DNA of 64,000 nt from Halomonas sp. (GCA_018401555.1 JAGYKP010000099.1:1-64000), one strand, 5' to 3'. Shown: positions 47,219-55,834, numbered from the stretch's first letter. Notes: generated by a model not told the origin, from the letters alone. Made by a program: numbers and translations.

Positions 47219-47239
47219 GCCGGTTCGCCGGTTCGCCGG
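47211..47239. repeat. Tandem 8-bp repeat
   Basis: Three exact copies of GCCGGTTC in a row, plus a partial fourth (GCCGG). The array begins inside the terminator stem after yqcC, so slippage of the stem's right arm is the likely origin. Confidence 0.85.
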
Positions 47240-47297
47240 ACCATAACGCAGCGGGGCCGCCAATGGCGGGCCCGCTGCGTTCGGTGTCGGCTGCGGA

Positions 47298-47924
47298 TCA
47301 GAACCGATAGCTGATGCCACCCATCACCACCACCGGGTCGATCTCGACCTTGCCGATGTCTGTTCCACCCAGGCTGGCGTCGGAGTCGATATCCATATAC
47401 CAGACCGCACCGTTGAGGGCCCAGTTGTCGTCGATCAGCAGGTCCACGCCCAACTGGCCGACGGCACCCCAGGAGTCATCCAGTTCCAACTCTTGATCAA
47501 CATTGATTTCCTCATCGGAGAACTTGGTGTAGTTGACGCCCACGCCCATATAGGGCTGCACATAGGCGTCGGTGCCGCCCAGCGGGTAGAACTGCAGGGT
47601 CAGGGTCGGCGGCAGGTGGTCGGTGCTGCCGGAAAGGGGGCCAACCTGGAAGTCATGGTCGAAGGGTTCGGCGGCCAGCAGCTCGACGCCCAGCTTGTCG
47701 GTGAAGCGGTAGCCCAGGGTAAAGGCGAAGGCGCTATCGTCCTCGACATCAACCCGTAAATTGTCTGTTGTCAGGTTACCGTTATCGCTCTTGGGCTCGA
47801 CCTTGGCCACGCCGACGCGGGTGAAGAAGTCGCCGGCGCCGTAGGCGAAGGCCTGGGTGCTGGCGGTGACGGCAGCGGCGGCGACGCTCGCCGCGATCAG
47901 GGTGGTGAGGGCACTCTTGCGCAT
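47298..47924 (-). CDS. ompW: Outer-membrane protein OmpW
   Basis: An eight-stranded outer-membrane beta-barrel. The signal peptide (MRKSALTTLIAASVAAAAVTASTQAFA, cut about residue 27) precedes the mature YGAGDFFTRVGVAKVEPKS; then the family's AFTLGYRFTDKLGVELLAAEPFDHDF, LPPTLTLQFYPLGG, VQPYMGVGVNYTKF and the terminal aromatic Phe of GGISYRF. 208 residues. ATG 47924 with AGGAG upstream. OmpW takes part in uptake or export of small hydrophobic or anionic compounds and in stress response. Intact. Confidence 0.95.
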   Translation of the reverse strand: MRKSALTTLIAASVAAAAVTASTQAFAYGAGDFFTRVGVAKVEPKSDNGNLTTDNLRVDVEDDSAFAFTLGYRFTDKLGVELLAAEPFDHDFQVGPLSGSTDHLPPTLTLQFYPLGGTDAYVQPYMGVGVNYTKFSDEEINVDQELELDDSWGAVGQLGVDLLIDDNWALNGAVWYMDIDSDASLGGTDIGKVEIDPVVVMGGISYRF

Positions 47925-48009
47925 AGGTCTGCTCCTGATGGCTGAAGGCTGTGGCATGACGCCGCAGCTGACGATAAGTTCATTCTAGCGGCATCTTGCA
48001 GCGTTCGAA

Positions 48010-48023
48010 TTGATCCAGCGCAA
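48010..48023. promoter_or_regulatory. FNR/ANR-like half-conserved site upstream of ompW
   Basis: TTGATCCAGCGCAA keeps the TTGAT half and three of five bases of the ATCAA half of an FNR box, about 90 bases before ompW. FNR control of ompW is known in E. coli. The match is partial. Confidence 0.25.
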
Positions 48024-48133
48024 GATATGGTGCGCTGCGGTGCAACGCCACGTGCGCGGATGGAACTCTGCAGGAGTCGCCAGAACGGGTCGAATCGTCT
48101 TCACTGAAGCCAGGCGGAAGAGGAGGGGAGACC

Positions 48134-48427
48134 ATGCGGCGTGAGGAATCACGAAACGGCCAGGGAGCAGCGCTGCTGGCGCTACTACTGGGGGCGGGCC
48201 TGGCGATCTGGCTGCTGTTGCGGCCGGAGCTGGTCAGTGCCCTGCCGCTTGCCTGGCGTCTGCCGCTGATCCTGCTGGGCGCCTGGTCGCTGGGTGCCGC
48301 CTTTCTGGGCCCCTACGGAGTGGTGCCGCGTCGTCGCTGGCAGCGCCGGATGGTCTCGCCGCCCTGGAGCCTGCTGGCGCTGGGGCTGTTTGCGCTGCTG
48401 CTGGCGGGACGGGCCCTGTCGGGATAG
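48134..48427 (+). CDS. Small three-helix membrane protein of unknown function
   Basis: A 97-residue hydrophobic protein: a charged start MRREESRNGQG, then GAALLALLLGAGLAIWLLLRP, LPLILLGAWSLGAAFLGPYG and PWSLLALGLFALLLAGRALS, separated by a basic loop VPRRRWQRRM. This pattern fits an inner-membrane protein with three helices. It stands alone, with AGGAGGGG before the ATG. No family recognised. Confidence 0.7.
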   Translation: MRREESRNGQGAALLALLLGAGLAIWLLLRPELVSALPLAWRLPLILLGAWSLGAAFLGPYGVVPRRRWQRRMVSPPWSLLALGLFALLLAGRALSG

Positions 48428-48457
48428 TGCGCAGCGATGCATGCTACGACAACAGAA

Positions 48458-48479
48458 AAGGGCTCCCGTGGGAGCCCTT
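48458..48479. terminator. Terminator between small membrane protein and putP
   Basis: AAGGGCTCCC and GGGAGCCCTT form a fully paired stem with flanking A-runs, between convergent genes. It could serve both directions, best for putP on the minus strand (TTTT after the stem). Confidence 0.75.
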
Positions 48480-48519
48480 GCACTCTCTTCCAGCAGGCTG
48501 GAAGCGTTCGCGTGCCCTG

Positions 48520-50010
48520 TCAGCGCGTGATGTGCTGATATTCACCGGCGTCGGCAGTCACGCTGCTCACCACCAGGATGGCGATGAAGGAAGCGATGAA
48601 GCCAGGAATGATCTCGTACACGCCGGGTCCGCCCATGAACGAGCCGTTCCAGCCCAGTGAGATCCAGATCATGACGGTGGCGGCGCCTATCACCATGCCT
48701 GCGATGGCGCCGGCGCCATTGGTGCGCGACCACATCAGCGACAGGATGATCAGCGGGCCGAACGCCGCACCGAAACCGGCCCACGCATTACTGACCAGGC
48801 CCAGGACCTGAGAGTTGGGGTCAGACGCAATGACGGCGGCAACCAGGCCCACCAGGACGACACAGACTCGGCCGACCAGGACGGTTTCCTTGTCGGTCGC
48901 CTCCTTGCGCAGGAACAGGCGGTAGAAGTCCTCGGTCAGGGATGAGGATGACACCAGAAGCTGGCTGGAAATGGTGCTCATGATCGCCGCCAGCAGGGCC
49001 GCGTAGAGGAAGCCGGTGATCAGCGGGTGGAACAGCAGGTTCGCCAGGATGATGAAGATCGTTTCCGGATCCTCGACATCCAGGCCGTTGCGGATCGCAT
49101 AGGCCCGGCCGAAGATGCCCAGGGAGACCGCACCGACCAGGGAGATGAGCATCCAGCTCATGCCGATGTTACGGGCGGTGGGCACATCCTTCAGGGAGCG
49201 GATGGCCATGAAGCGCACGATGATGTGCGGCTGCCCGAAATACCCCAGTCCCCAGGTGACCGCAGAGAGCCAGCCGATGAAGGTCAGTCCCTCCGTCCAG
49301 GTCAGCAGTGTGGGATCGACCTCGTTCAGGGTCTGTGATGCCTGGGCGAAACCGCCGCCACCTTCACCAAACAGCACCACCGCCGGCATGATCACCAGGG
49401 CCAGCATCATGATGCAGCCCTGCACGAAGTCCGTCAGGCTCACGGCCAGGAAGCCGCCGACGACGGTATAGGCAAGCACCACGCCCAGGGTGATAAGAAC
49501 GCCAGCGGCGTAGTCGCTCATGCCCCCGATGTTGACGACGCCGGAAAATGCGCTTTCGAACAGCTTGCCGCCTGCCACCAGACCTGACGCCGTGTACACC
49601 GCGAAGAAGATCACGATGACGATGGCGGATACCGTTCTCAGCGACATGGCGCGGGTCGGGAAGCGGTTCGCCAGGAACTCCGGAATGGTGATCGCATTGC
49701 CATAGTGAACCGTCTGTTCGCGCAGGCGTGGTGCGACCAGCACCCAGTTGAAGAACGCCCCCACGAGCAGGCCGATACCGATCCACGCCTGACCCAGGCC
49801 AGAGACAAAGAGTGCCCCGGGCAAGCCCAGCAGCAACCAGCCGCTCATGTCCGAAGCACCGGCCGACAGGGCCGCCACCTGCGGGCTGAGCTGTCGGCCA
49901 CCCAGCATGTAGTCTTCAGACGAAGACGTTGCCCTTTGCATTGCATAAAAGCCGATGGCGATCATGAGCGCAAAGTAAGCAAAGAGACTGATCCATACAC
50001 CAATAGCCAT
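48520..50010 (-). CDS. putP: Sodium/proline symporter PutP
   Basis: The high-affinity Na+/proline importer of the SSS family, 496 residues, about 13 helices. Family motifs: SEDYMLGGRQLSPQVAALSA, SGWLLLGLPGALFVSGLGQA, AYTVVGGFLAVSLTDFVQGC, WGLGYFGQPHIIVRFMAIRS and AIMSTISSQLLVSSSSLTED with the Na+ site serines. ATG 50010. It follows putA with a small ORF in between. Intact. Confidence 0.96.
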   Translation of the reverse strand: MAIGVWISLFAYFALMIAIGFYAMQRATSSSEDYMLGGRQLSPQVAALSAGASDMSGWLLLGLPGALFVSGLGQAWIGIGLLVGAFFNWVLVAPRLREQTVHYGNAITIPEFLANRFPTRAMSLRTVSAIVIVIFFAVYTASGLVAGGKLFESAFSGVVNIGGMSDYAAGVLITLGVVLAYTVVGGFLAVSLTDFVQGCIMMLALVIMPAVVLFGEGGGGFAQASQTLNEVDPTLLTWTEGLTFIGWLSAVTWGLGYFGQPHIIVRFMAIRSLKDVPTARNIGMSWMLISLVGAVSLGIFGRAYAIRNGLDVEDPETIFIILANLLFHPLITGFLYAALLAAIMSTISSQLLVSSSSLTEDFYRLFLRKEATDKETVLVGRVCVVLVGLVAAVIASDPNSQVLGLVSNAWAGFGAAFGPLIILSLMWSRTNGAGAIAGMVIGAATVMIWISLGWNGSFMGGPGVYEIIPGFIASFIAILVVSSVTADAGEYQHITR

Positions 50011-50025
50011 AGAGGTTTCTCCCGT

Positions 50026-50148
50026 TTATTGGGCCGGATGTTGCGCCGGCATCTTGTTGGTAGGCATGCCGGTCTGGATACCGGTGGCGAGCGCCACGAT
50101 CGGGTCGGGCGCTGGCGTGAGGCCATTGGTGGCACTATTTTCAACCAT
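50026..50148 (-). CDS. Small ORF (40 residues) between putA and putP
   Basis: ATG 50148 is preceded by AAGGAA eight bases away, a good ribosome-binding site, and the frame runs 40 codons to TAA at 50026-50028, only 16 bases before putP. The product MVENSATNGLTPAPDPIVAL..., then ATGIQTGMPTNKMPAQHPAQ, has no membrane helix and is Pro, Thr and Ala rich. It lies 44 bases after putA in the same direction. I know no such protein, so it may be a real small protein, a leader peptide for putP, or chance. Confidence 0.4.
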   Translation of the reverse strand: MVENSATNGLTPAPDPIVALATGIQTGMPTNKMPAQHPAQ

Positions 50149-50192
50149 CAGGCGATTCCTTCAGTCAGTATTGTTGTATAGACGAGTGTGGT

Positions 50193-53100
50193 TCACTCGT
50201 CTCCCAGCGCAAGCAGTGATGCGTTACCGCCCAGGGCAGCGGTGTTCACGGTCACTGTCTTCTCGGTGGCGAATCGCAGCAGGTAATGCGGCCCGCCGGC
50301 CTTGGGTCCAGTGCCGGAGAGGCCCTGGCCGCCGAAGGGCTGCACTCCGACGACGGCACCGATGATATTGCGGTTGATATAGACGTTGCCAACGCGAATC
50401 TTCCGCGCAATCTCCTCGGCGAAGGATTCGTTGCGGCTATGCACGCCGAAGGTCAGGCCGTAGCCGCGACCGTTGATCGACTCGATCACCCGCTCCAGTT
50501 CGCTCGCCTTGTAGCGCACGATATGCAGGACAGGTCCGAACTGTTCCCGCTCCAGTGCCTCGATGCCGTCGATCTCGAAGGCCACCGGGGCGACGAAGGT
50601 GCCGTGCTCGGTCGCGGCCGGGTCGAGCGGGGTCTCTGCCACCAGTCGGCCCTCGGCCTTGAGCCTCTCCACATGGGCAAGCAGCCCCTGGCGGGCGTCC
50701 TCGTCGATCACCGGGCCCACGTCGGTACCCAGGTCGCGGGGGTCGGCCACGCGCAGCTCCTTCATGGCGCCCTCGAGAATGCGGATCACCCGGTCGGCGA
50801 CATCCTCCTGAAGGTAGAGCACACGCAGTGCCGAGCAGCGCTGGCCGGCGCTCTGGAAGGCCGACTGGATGACGTCCACCACCACCTGCTCGGGCAGGGC
50901 GGTGGAGTCGACGATCATGGCATTCATACCGCCGGTCTCGGCGACCAGGATCGGCAGCGGGGCGTTCTCGCGGTTGGCCAGGGCACGATTGATCACCTGG
51001 GCGGTGTCGGTGCCGCCGGTGAACACCACGCCGGTGATGCGGGGATCGCCGGTGAGCACGCTGCCCACGGTGGGGCCGTCGCCGGGCAGCAGCTGGACCA
51101 CGTCGCGGGGCATGCCGGCCTCATGCAGCAGCTCCACTACCCGGTGGGCGACCAGCGAGGTCTGCTCCGCGGGCTTGGCCAGCACGGTGTTGCCGGCCAC
51201 CGCGGCGGCGACCAGCTGGCCGCAGAAGATCGCCACCGGGAAGTTCCAGGGGCTGATGGCGGCGAACACCCCGCGGCCGCCCATCTCCAGCTGGTTGGAT
51301 TCGCCGGTAGGGCCGGGCAGCACGATGGGTTCGCCGAACAGCGTCTCGGCCTGCATGGCGTAGTAGCGACAGAAGTCCACCGCCTCGCGGATCTCGTCGA
51401 CGCCGTCGGTGAGCAGCTTGCCGCCCTCCCGTGAGCAGAGCGTCATCAGCTCCGCCATATGGGTCTCCATCAGCTCGGCCAGGCGACGCAGGATGGCGGC
51501 GCGCTCGGCCACCGGGGTGGCGGACCAGCGCGGGAAGGCGTCCCAGGCGGCGTCGAGGGCCTTGCCGGCCTGTTCCGCGGTGGTCCACTGCACGCTGCCT
51601 ACCACCTGTCTACGGTCGTAGGGCGAGGTCACCCGGTGCACCTGTGCGGCGTCCTCCGCGACCTCTAAGGCCAGCAGTGGCTTGACGTGGTGCTCCCTGT
51701 CCATGCAGGCGGCCATGGCGTCCATCAGCGGCTGGTAGTGGCTGCGCACATTGAGGTTGACGCCGCGGGAGTTACGGCGTCTGTCGCCGTAGATAGCGGT
51801 CGGCAGCGGAATGCGCGGGTTGGCGTAGCAAGCATGCTGGCGCAGGGTGTCGGCGGGGTGCTCGCAGAGTGACGCCACCGGGACCCTGGGGTCCACCAGC
51901 TGGTGGACGAAGGAAGAGTTGGCCCCGTTCTCCAGCAGGCGACGCACCAGGTAGGGCAGCAGGTCCTTGTGGGCGCCTACCGGCGCGTAGATGCGACAGT
52001 AGGTGCCTTCGGGGGCGCGCGTGAGGGCGGCGTCGTAGAGCGCCTCGCCCATGCCGTGCAGGCGCTGGAACTCGAAGGGGCGGGTGGCCTCGTTGGCCTG
52101 CTCGAGGATGGCGCAGATGGTGTGGGCGTTATGGGTGGCGAACTGCGGGAAGATGCGCCCGCGGGTCTCGTCGGAGAGCAGGAACCGGGCGCACACCAGG
52201 TAGGCGACATCGGTGGCCGCCTTGCGGGTGAATACCGGGTAGCCCTCGACCCCGAGCTGCTGGGACTCCTTGATCTCGGTGTCCCAGTAGGCGCCCTTGA
52301 CCAGGCGCAGCGGGATCTCGTCGCCCTGGGCCTCGGCCAGGCGATTGAGGAAGTGCAGCACCGGCAGGGCGCGCTTGGCGTAGGCCTGGACCACCAGGCC
52401 GAAGTGGCCCCAGCCCCTGACCGTGTCGCTCTCGTAGACGGCGCGGAACACCTCCAGGGAGATCTCCAGGCGGTCGACCTCCTCGGCGTCGATGGTCAGC
52501 GCCACATCGCGCTCCCGGGCCATGGCAGCCAGCTTGCGGACGCTCCCCACCAGCTCCTCGAGGACCTGCTCGCGGCGCCCGAACTCGTAGCGCGGGTGCA
52601 GGGCCGAGAGCTTGATGGAGACCGAGGGCGAAGGCGTCTTGTCCGACAGCGTCTTGCTGGTCCTGCCGACCCGCTCGATGGCACGCGCGTAGTCGTCGAA
52701 GTAGCTGGCGGCGTCGTCGCGGGTGCGGGCGGCCTCGCCGAGCATGTCGTAGGAGTAGGTGTAGCCCTTGTCGAACAGCGGCTGGGAGCGCTTGAGCGCC
52801 TCGTCGATATCGCGGCCCAGCACGAACTGCTTGCCCATCACCTTCATCGCCTCACGCATGGCGCGGCGGATCACCGGCTCGCCCATGCGGTTGACCAGAC
52901 GGTTGATGAAGCTGGCCGGCTGGCCATCTCTGGGCTGGTCGAGGTTGATCACCCGGCCGGTCATCAGCAGGCCCCAGGTGGAGGCGTTGACGAACCAGGA
53001 ATCGCTCTGCCCCAGGTGTGACTTCCAGTCGGCCGGTCCCAGCTTGTCCTCGATCAGTGCATCGGCGGTGGCCTTGTCGGGAATCCGCAGCATCGCCTCG

Positions 53101-53384
53101 GCGAGGCACATCAGCATCAGCCCCTCGTGGGTGTCGAGGCTGTACTGCTGGAGCAGCTCATCGATGGAATCCACCGCGGTGTCCATCTCGCGCACCTCGC
53201 GGACCAGCTCGGCGGTCCTGTCGGCGATCCGCCGCGCCTGGCTGGCATCGGCACTCAGTACCCGGACAAGCTCGCCGACGAAAGCCTCCTCGTCGACGAC
53301 ATAGTGTTCGCTGATCCGTGCGAAGAGAGTGTCCAGATCCTGCTGCCAGGTGGCGGCATCCAGCATGGTGGTGGCTTCGAGCAT
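50193..53384 (-). CDS. putA: Bifunctional proline dehydrogenase/L-glutamate gamma-semialdehyde dehydrogenase PutA
   Basis: Oxidises proline to glutamate in two steps. 1063 residues, the shorter PutA type without the N-terminal ribbon-helix-helix DNA-binding domain, so it should not repress its own operon. Proline dehydrogenase barrel: PSVSIKLSALHPRYEF, LTIDAEEVDRLEISL, RLVKGAYWDTEIK; aldehyde dehydrogenase part: AAISPWNFPVAIFCGQ, VFTGGTDTAQVIN, VAETGGMNAMIVDS (catalytic Glu) and QSAGQRCSALRVLY (catalytic Cys), ending GGQGLSGTGPKAGGPHYL. Intact over 3.2 kb. Next to putP and an AraC-type regulator. Confidence 0.97.
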   Translation of the reverse strand: MLEATTMLDAATWQQDLDTLFARISEHYVVDEEAFVGELVRVLSADASQARRIADRTAELVREVREMDTAVDSIDELLQQYSLDTHEGLMLMCLAEAMLRIPDKATADALIEDKLGPADWKSHLGQSDSWFVNASTWGLLMTGRVINLDQPRDGQPASFINRLVNRMGEPVIRRAMREAMKVMGKQFVLGRDIDEALKRSQPLFDKGYTYSYDMLGEAARTRDDAASYFDDYARAIERVGRTSKTLSDKTPSPSVSIKLSALHPRYEFGRREQVLEELVGSVRKLAAMARERDVALTIDAEEVDRLEISLEVFRAVYESDTVRGWGHFGLVVQAYAKRALPVLHFLNRLAEAQGDEIPLRLVKGAYWDTEIKESQQLGVEGYPVFTRKAATDVAYLVCARFLLSDETRGRIFPQFATHNAHTICAILEQANEATRPFEFQRLHGMGEALYDAALTRAPEGTYCRIYAPVGAHKDLLPYLVRRLLENGANSSFVHQLVDPRVPVASLCEHPADTLRQHACYANPRIPLPTAIYGDRRRNSRGVNLNVRSHYQPLMDAMAACMDREHHVKPLLALEVAEDAAQVHRVTSPYDRRQVVGSVQWTTAEQAGKALDAAWDAFPRWSATPVAERAAILRRLAELMETHMAELMTLCSREGGKLLTDGVDEIREAVDFCRYYAMQAETLFGEPIVLPGPTGESNQLEMGGRGVFAAISPWNFPVAIFCGQLVAAAVAGNTVLAKPAEQTSLVAHRVVELLHEAGMPRDVVQLLPGDGPTVGSVLTGDPRITGVVFTGGTDTAQVINRALANRENAPLPILVAETGGMNAMIVDSTALPEQVVVDVIQSAFQSAGQRCSALRVLYLQEDVADRVIRILEGAMKELRVADPRDLGTDVGPVIDEDARQGLLAHVERLKAEGRLVAETPLDPAATEHGTFVAPVAFEIDGIEALEREQFGPVLHIVRYKASELERVIESINGRGYGLTFGVHSRNESFAEEIARKIRVGNVYINRNIIGAVVGVQPFGGQGLSGTGPKAGGPHYLLRFATEKTVTVNTAALGGNASLLALGDE

Positions 53385-53458
53385 GGGGTCTCCGGTCGCA
53401 TCGTCGGCTGATAGGGTTCAGACTCTAGGCCGCCCCCGGCGATGCTGCTTGTGGATTC

Positions 53459-53492
53459 CGCGGGTCTTGTTGTGAGAACCGCGGGAGTTGTC
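53459..53492 (-). promoter_or_regulatory. Direct repeat at 21-bp spacing upstream of putA (AraC-type operator candidate)
   Basis: CCGCGGGTCTTGT at 53459-53471 and CCGCGGGAGTTGT at 53480-53492 agree at 11 of 13 positions and start exactly 21 bases apart. They lie 75-108 bases before the putA start, between it and the AraC-family gene. AraC-family activators commonly bind two direct repeats two helical turns apart. Confidence 0.6.
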
Positions 53493-53538
53493 CGATAAAG
53501 ACCGTATTTCTTAGACTTTCGTCGCAATTCGTGCTGGG

Positions 53539-54329
53539 TCAGCCCGAGGCCCCGGCAAGCTGGCGTGACGACAGGCTGGAGCGGCGGCGCAGCTGGCCGG
53601 GGGCTGGCCATAGGCTTCGCGGCAGGCGTGGGAGAGGGCGCTCTGGTTGCTGAAACCGGCCAGGGCGGCGACTTCGGCCAGTGGCAGATGGCTCTCGTCG
53701 AGCAGCCGGCGCGCGGTCTCCAGGCGTCGGCGACGCACGTATTGCCAGGGGGTGAGCCCGGTCTGGCGGCGGAAGCAGTGGCGGAAGTGGGCCTCGCTGA
53801 GGCAGGCCTCCCGGGCCAGGTCGGCGACACTGAGGCGATTGGCCAGGTGCGCCTCGATGAAACGATCCAGGCGTGCCAGATCGAGCCTGGCGGGAGCCGC
53901 TGGCTCGTCCCGCGCCAGGCGGCCGTGCAGGCAGCCCAGCAGGGTGGCGGCGAGACGATCGCTCTGCTGGGCGTCGTGTGGCGAGTGTTCGAGTTCCAGC
54001 AGCAGGAACTCCAGATAGCGCTTGAGCGGGTCGTCCAGCGTGAAGAAGCGCGGCGCATCGAAGAGGCGGGCGAGTTCACCCTGGGGGCCGGTGAGGGCGG
54101 CTGAGCGGGCCGGCAGGTCGAGGATCAGTTGGCGGTTGTCACCGGTGCCGGCGTAGTAGTGCTCATGGTTGGCCGGAACGATGCAGCCGGAAAGCGCCGA
54201 GATGGCGCCGCCCAGACCCTCTATCTCGAACTCCGCGCGGCCGCGCAGGCCGATCACCACCTGATGGTAGTCGTGGGCATGGTGGAGAGTGGCAGTATCG
54301 AGGGGGATCTGGCGGATCACGCTGGGCAT
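53539..54329 (-). CDS. AraC-family transcriptional regulator, probable proline-use activator (one frame break)
   Basis: An N-terminal cupin-like sensor (LHHAHDYHQVVIGLRGRAEF) and a C-terminal double helix-turn-helix: RLSVADLAREACLSEAHFRH, FRRQTGLTPWQYVRRRRLE and LPLAEVAALAGFSNQSALSH, with the P-x-x-Y-x-x-x-R-R family pattern. At 53599-53603 one C of a run is missing (on the coding strand); restored, the tail is GQPPGQLRRRSSLSSRQL and stops at 53539. About 263 residues. By position next to putA-putP it is the likely counterpart of Pseudomonas PruR, which activates proline use. I infer, not see, its role. Confidence 0.82.
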
Positions 54330-54387
54330 GGCGGCCTCCCTCAGGCTGGCGGGCGAAGTGACATCTTACCTCTTGCGGCAGGATGTC

Positions 54388-54774
54388 TCATTCCACGCTG
54401 CGTTGACGCTCACGCAGGGCCTGGCGGCTCGCCAGGTGGGCGCGCAGCGCCTCGAGCTCGCCATGTCCCGTCTCGTCAAGCAGCGGCTTGCCGCGAGCGG
54501 CGCGACCATGATTGCCGTGCTCGTCCATCAGGCGCTGGGCACGACGGCGCACGCCATCCAGATAGTCGTCGTGACGGATCGGATAGCCCATGATGGCGTT
54601 CCATTCACTCTCGTTGACGCGGCCTTCCAGGGCCTGGTCGAAGAGCGACAGCAGCTGCTCGGGGTCGGTACGAAAGCGGGGTGTCCCGGAGAGCAGCAGG
54701 ATGCCGACCATGCTGGCGAAGATCAGCAGGCAGACGGCGAAGACGAGCAGGAAGAGGGCCACGGCGAGCTCCAT
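54388..54774 (-). CDS. Small membrane-anchored hypothetical protein
   Basis: 128 residues with an N-terminal membrane helix (LAVALFLLVFAVCLLIFASMVGILLL) and a charged cytoplasmic body (FRTDPEQLLSLFDQALEGRV, SEWNAIMGYPIRHDDYLDGV). The NEWNALMxxPIRHDxxLxxIRxRC-type region is shared with small proteobacterial unknowns. ATG 54774. Just downstream of tRNA-Gly in the same direction. Confidence 0.65.
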   Translation of the reverse strand: MELAVALFLLVFAVCLLIFASMVGILLLSGTPRFRTDPEQLLSLFDQALEGRVNESEWNAIMGYPIRHDDYLDGVRRRAQRLMDEHGNHGRAARGKPLLDETGHGELEALRAHLASRQALRERQRSVE

Positions 54775-54824
54775 CGTGACCCCGTGTATCGGGGACGGGA
54801 GGGCCACGGAGGGCGGGAAGAAAC

Positions 54825-54898
54825 TGGAGCGGGTGAAGGGAATCGAACCCTCGTCTTAAGCTTGGGAAGCTTCTGCTCTACCATTGAGCTACACCCGC
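54825..54898 (-). tRNA. tRNA-Gly, anticodon CCC
   Basis: The minus strand starts GCGGGTGTAGCTCAATGG and ends GGTTCGATTCCCTTCACC-CGCTCCA, with the acceptor stem GCGGGTG/CACCCGC, a D arm with AGCTC...GAGC, the T loop GGTTCGATTCC and an encoded CCA. The anticodon loop is TTCCCAA. The 74 bases closely resemble E. coli tRNA-Gly(CCC). Confidence 0.95.
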
Positions 54899-54910
54899 GA
54901 GGTGGTTTCG

Positions 54911-54939
54911 ATAGTAAAACCAACCGCTTAGCCATGCAA
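54911..54939 (-). promoter_or_regulatory. Sigma-70 promoter of tRNA-Gly
   Basis: TTGCAT (54934-54939), 17 bases, then TACTAT (54911-54916) on the minus strand. This is near consensus and lies about 13 bases before the tRNA 5' end. Confidence 0.75.
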
Positions 54940-55264
54940 GCCCGAGCGAGTGGTTTTTCCGGGGCTGTCAGCGTGGCGGCGCCAAGCGGCTGTTTTACCA
55001 AGGGCTATTCCCGGCGAGACAAGAAAAATTCGGTTGTGTCGCGAACTTTTTCTCCAGCCGCTGTCTGATCCTGTACAGCCAGTCGCGATAGCAGTCGCTA
55101 ACACTGTTGCCCCACTGGCAGTTTCGATCGCATCTTGGCCGCCTCCTTCGAGGCGGCCTTCTTTTTTTCGGGAGACGAGTCAGGGGGCCGGGCGGGTGGC
55201 GCCAACGCGCTTGCCCCGTCGACTGACGGGGCAAGCAAGTGGGGAGGGGCGAGGTCGTCGCCGC
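54940..55264. other. Gene-free region with one strong plus-strand terminator
   Basis: Between the tRNA promoter and the CBS-domain gene I see no credible protein gene. The minus-strand frame holding CYRDWLYRIRQRLEKKF is open for about 50 codons but lacks a start with a ribosome-binding site. The plus strand ends in a strong terminator (listed next), which has no known gene before it on that strand. Confidence 0.6.
55137..55168 (+). terminator. Strong orphan rho-independent terminator
   Basis: GGCCGCCTC, CTTC loop, GAGGCGGCC, followed by TTCTTTTTTT: an ideal terminator on the plus strand. No plus-strand gene is annotated upstream within the preceding region (the tRNA and its neighbours are on the minus strand), so it may end a small RNA. 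Confidence 0.85.
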
Positions 55265-55672
55265 TCAGCGGTGGCGCATGCGCAGGATGGCGTTGAGCAC
55301 GTCGCGGCGGGTCACGATGCCCACCAGCCGGTTCTGCTCCACGACCGGGTAGACCTTGGGCTTGTTGCCGAGCATCTCCTGGGCCAGGTCGGTGATGCTC
55401 TTGGTGGGTGACACCGAGAGCACCTCGTGGCGCATCAGATCGCTGACCAGCGGTGGTTCGTCGTTGAGGTAGGCACTCTCCAGCACCTTGCCCATCACGT
55501 CCTGCTCGGAGATGAAGCCGATCAGGTGGTCGTGGCTGTCGACCACCGGCACGCCGGGCAGCCGGTGCAGCGAGAGGCCTTCGGCCAGCGTCGAGACCGA
55601 GGTCTTGCCGGTGACCCGGTAGCAGTCGCGGGACATGATCTCACGCACGATGGTTGGGGCCTTGTTGGGCAT
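55265..55672 (-). CDS. CBS-domain pair protein
   Basis: A 135-residue protein made of two CBS motifs: IMSRDCYRVTGKTSVSTLAE...VDSHDHLIGFISEQDVM and DLMRHEVLSVSPTKSITDLA...VVEQNRLVGIVTRRDVL. Such stand-alone pairs bind adenine nucleotides and sense energy state; the partner is unknown. AAGGAGA seven bases before ATG 55672. Intact. Confidence 0.88.
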   Translation of the reverse strand: MPNKAPTIVREIMSRDCYRVTGKTSVSTLAEGLSLHRLPGVPVVDSHDHLIGFISEQDVMGKVLESAYLNDEPPLVSDLMRHEVLSVSPTKSITDLAQEMLGNKPKVYPVVEQNRLVGIVTRRDVLNAILRMRHR

Positions 55673-55834
55673 GGCGGGTCTCCTTGTGCCGGTTTGTCCC
55701 TAGCATAGCCGACCATGACGGCTTGTTCGCCTCGCACCGGCGGGCGACCTTCAACGCTCGTGGTGGTCACTGGAACCCATCGCGGGCTGTCCCCCTCCAA
55801 GCTCATACCATTCCCCATCGTGCGGAGAGCGCCC

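Noticed and set aside
54995..55234. Minus-strand open frame next to tRNA-Gly (contains CYRDWLYRIRQRLEKKF)
   Set aside because: It runs through the terminator, lacks a start codon with a ribosome-binding site close to the protein-like part, and matches no family I know.
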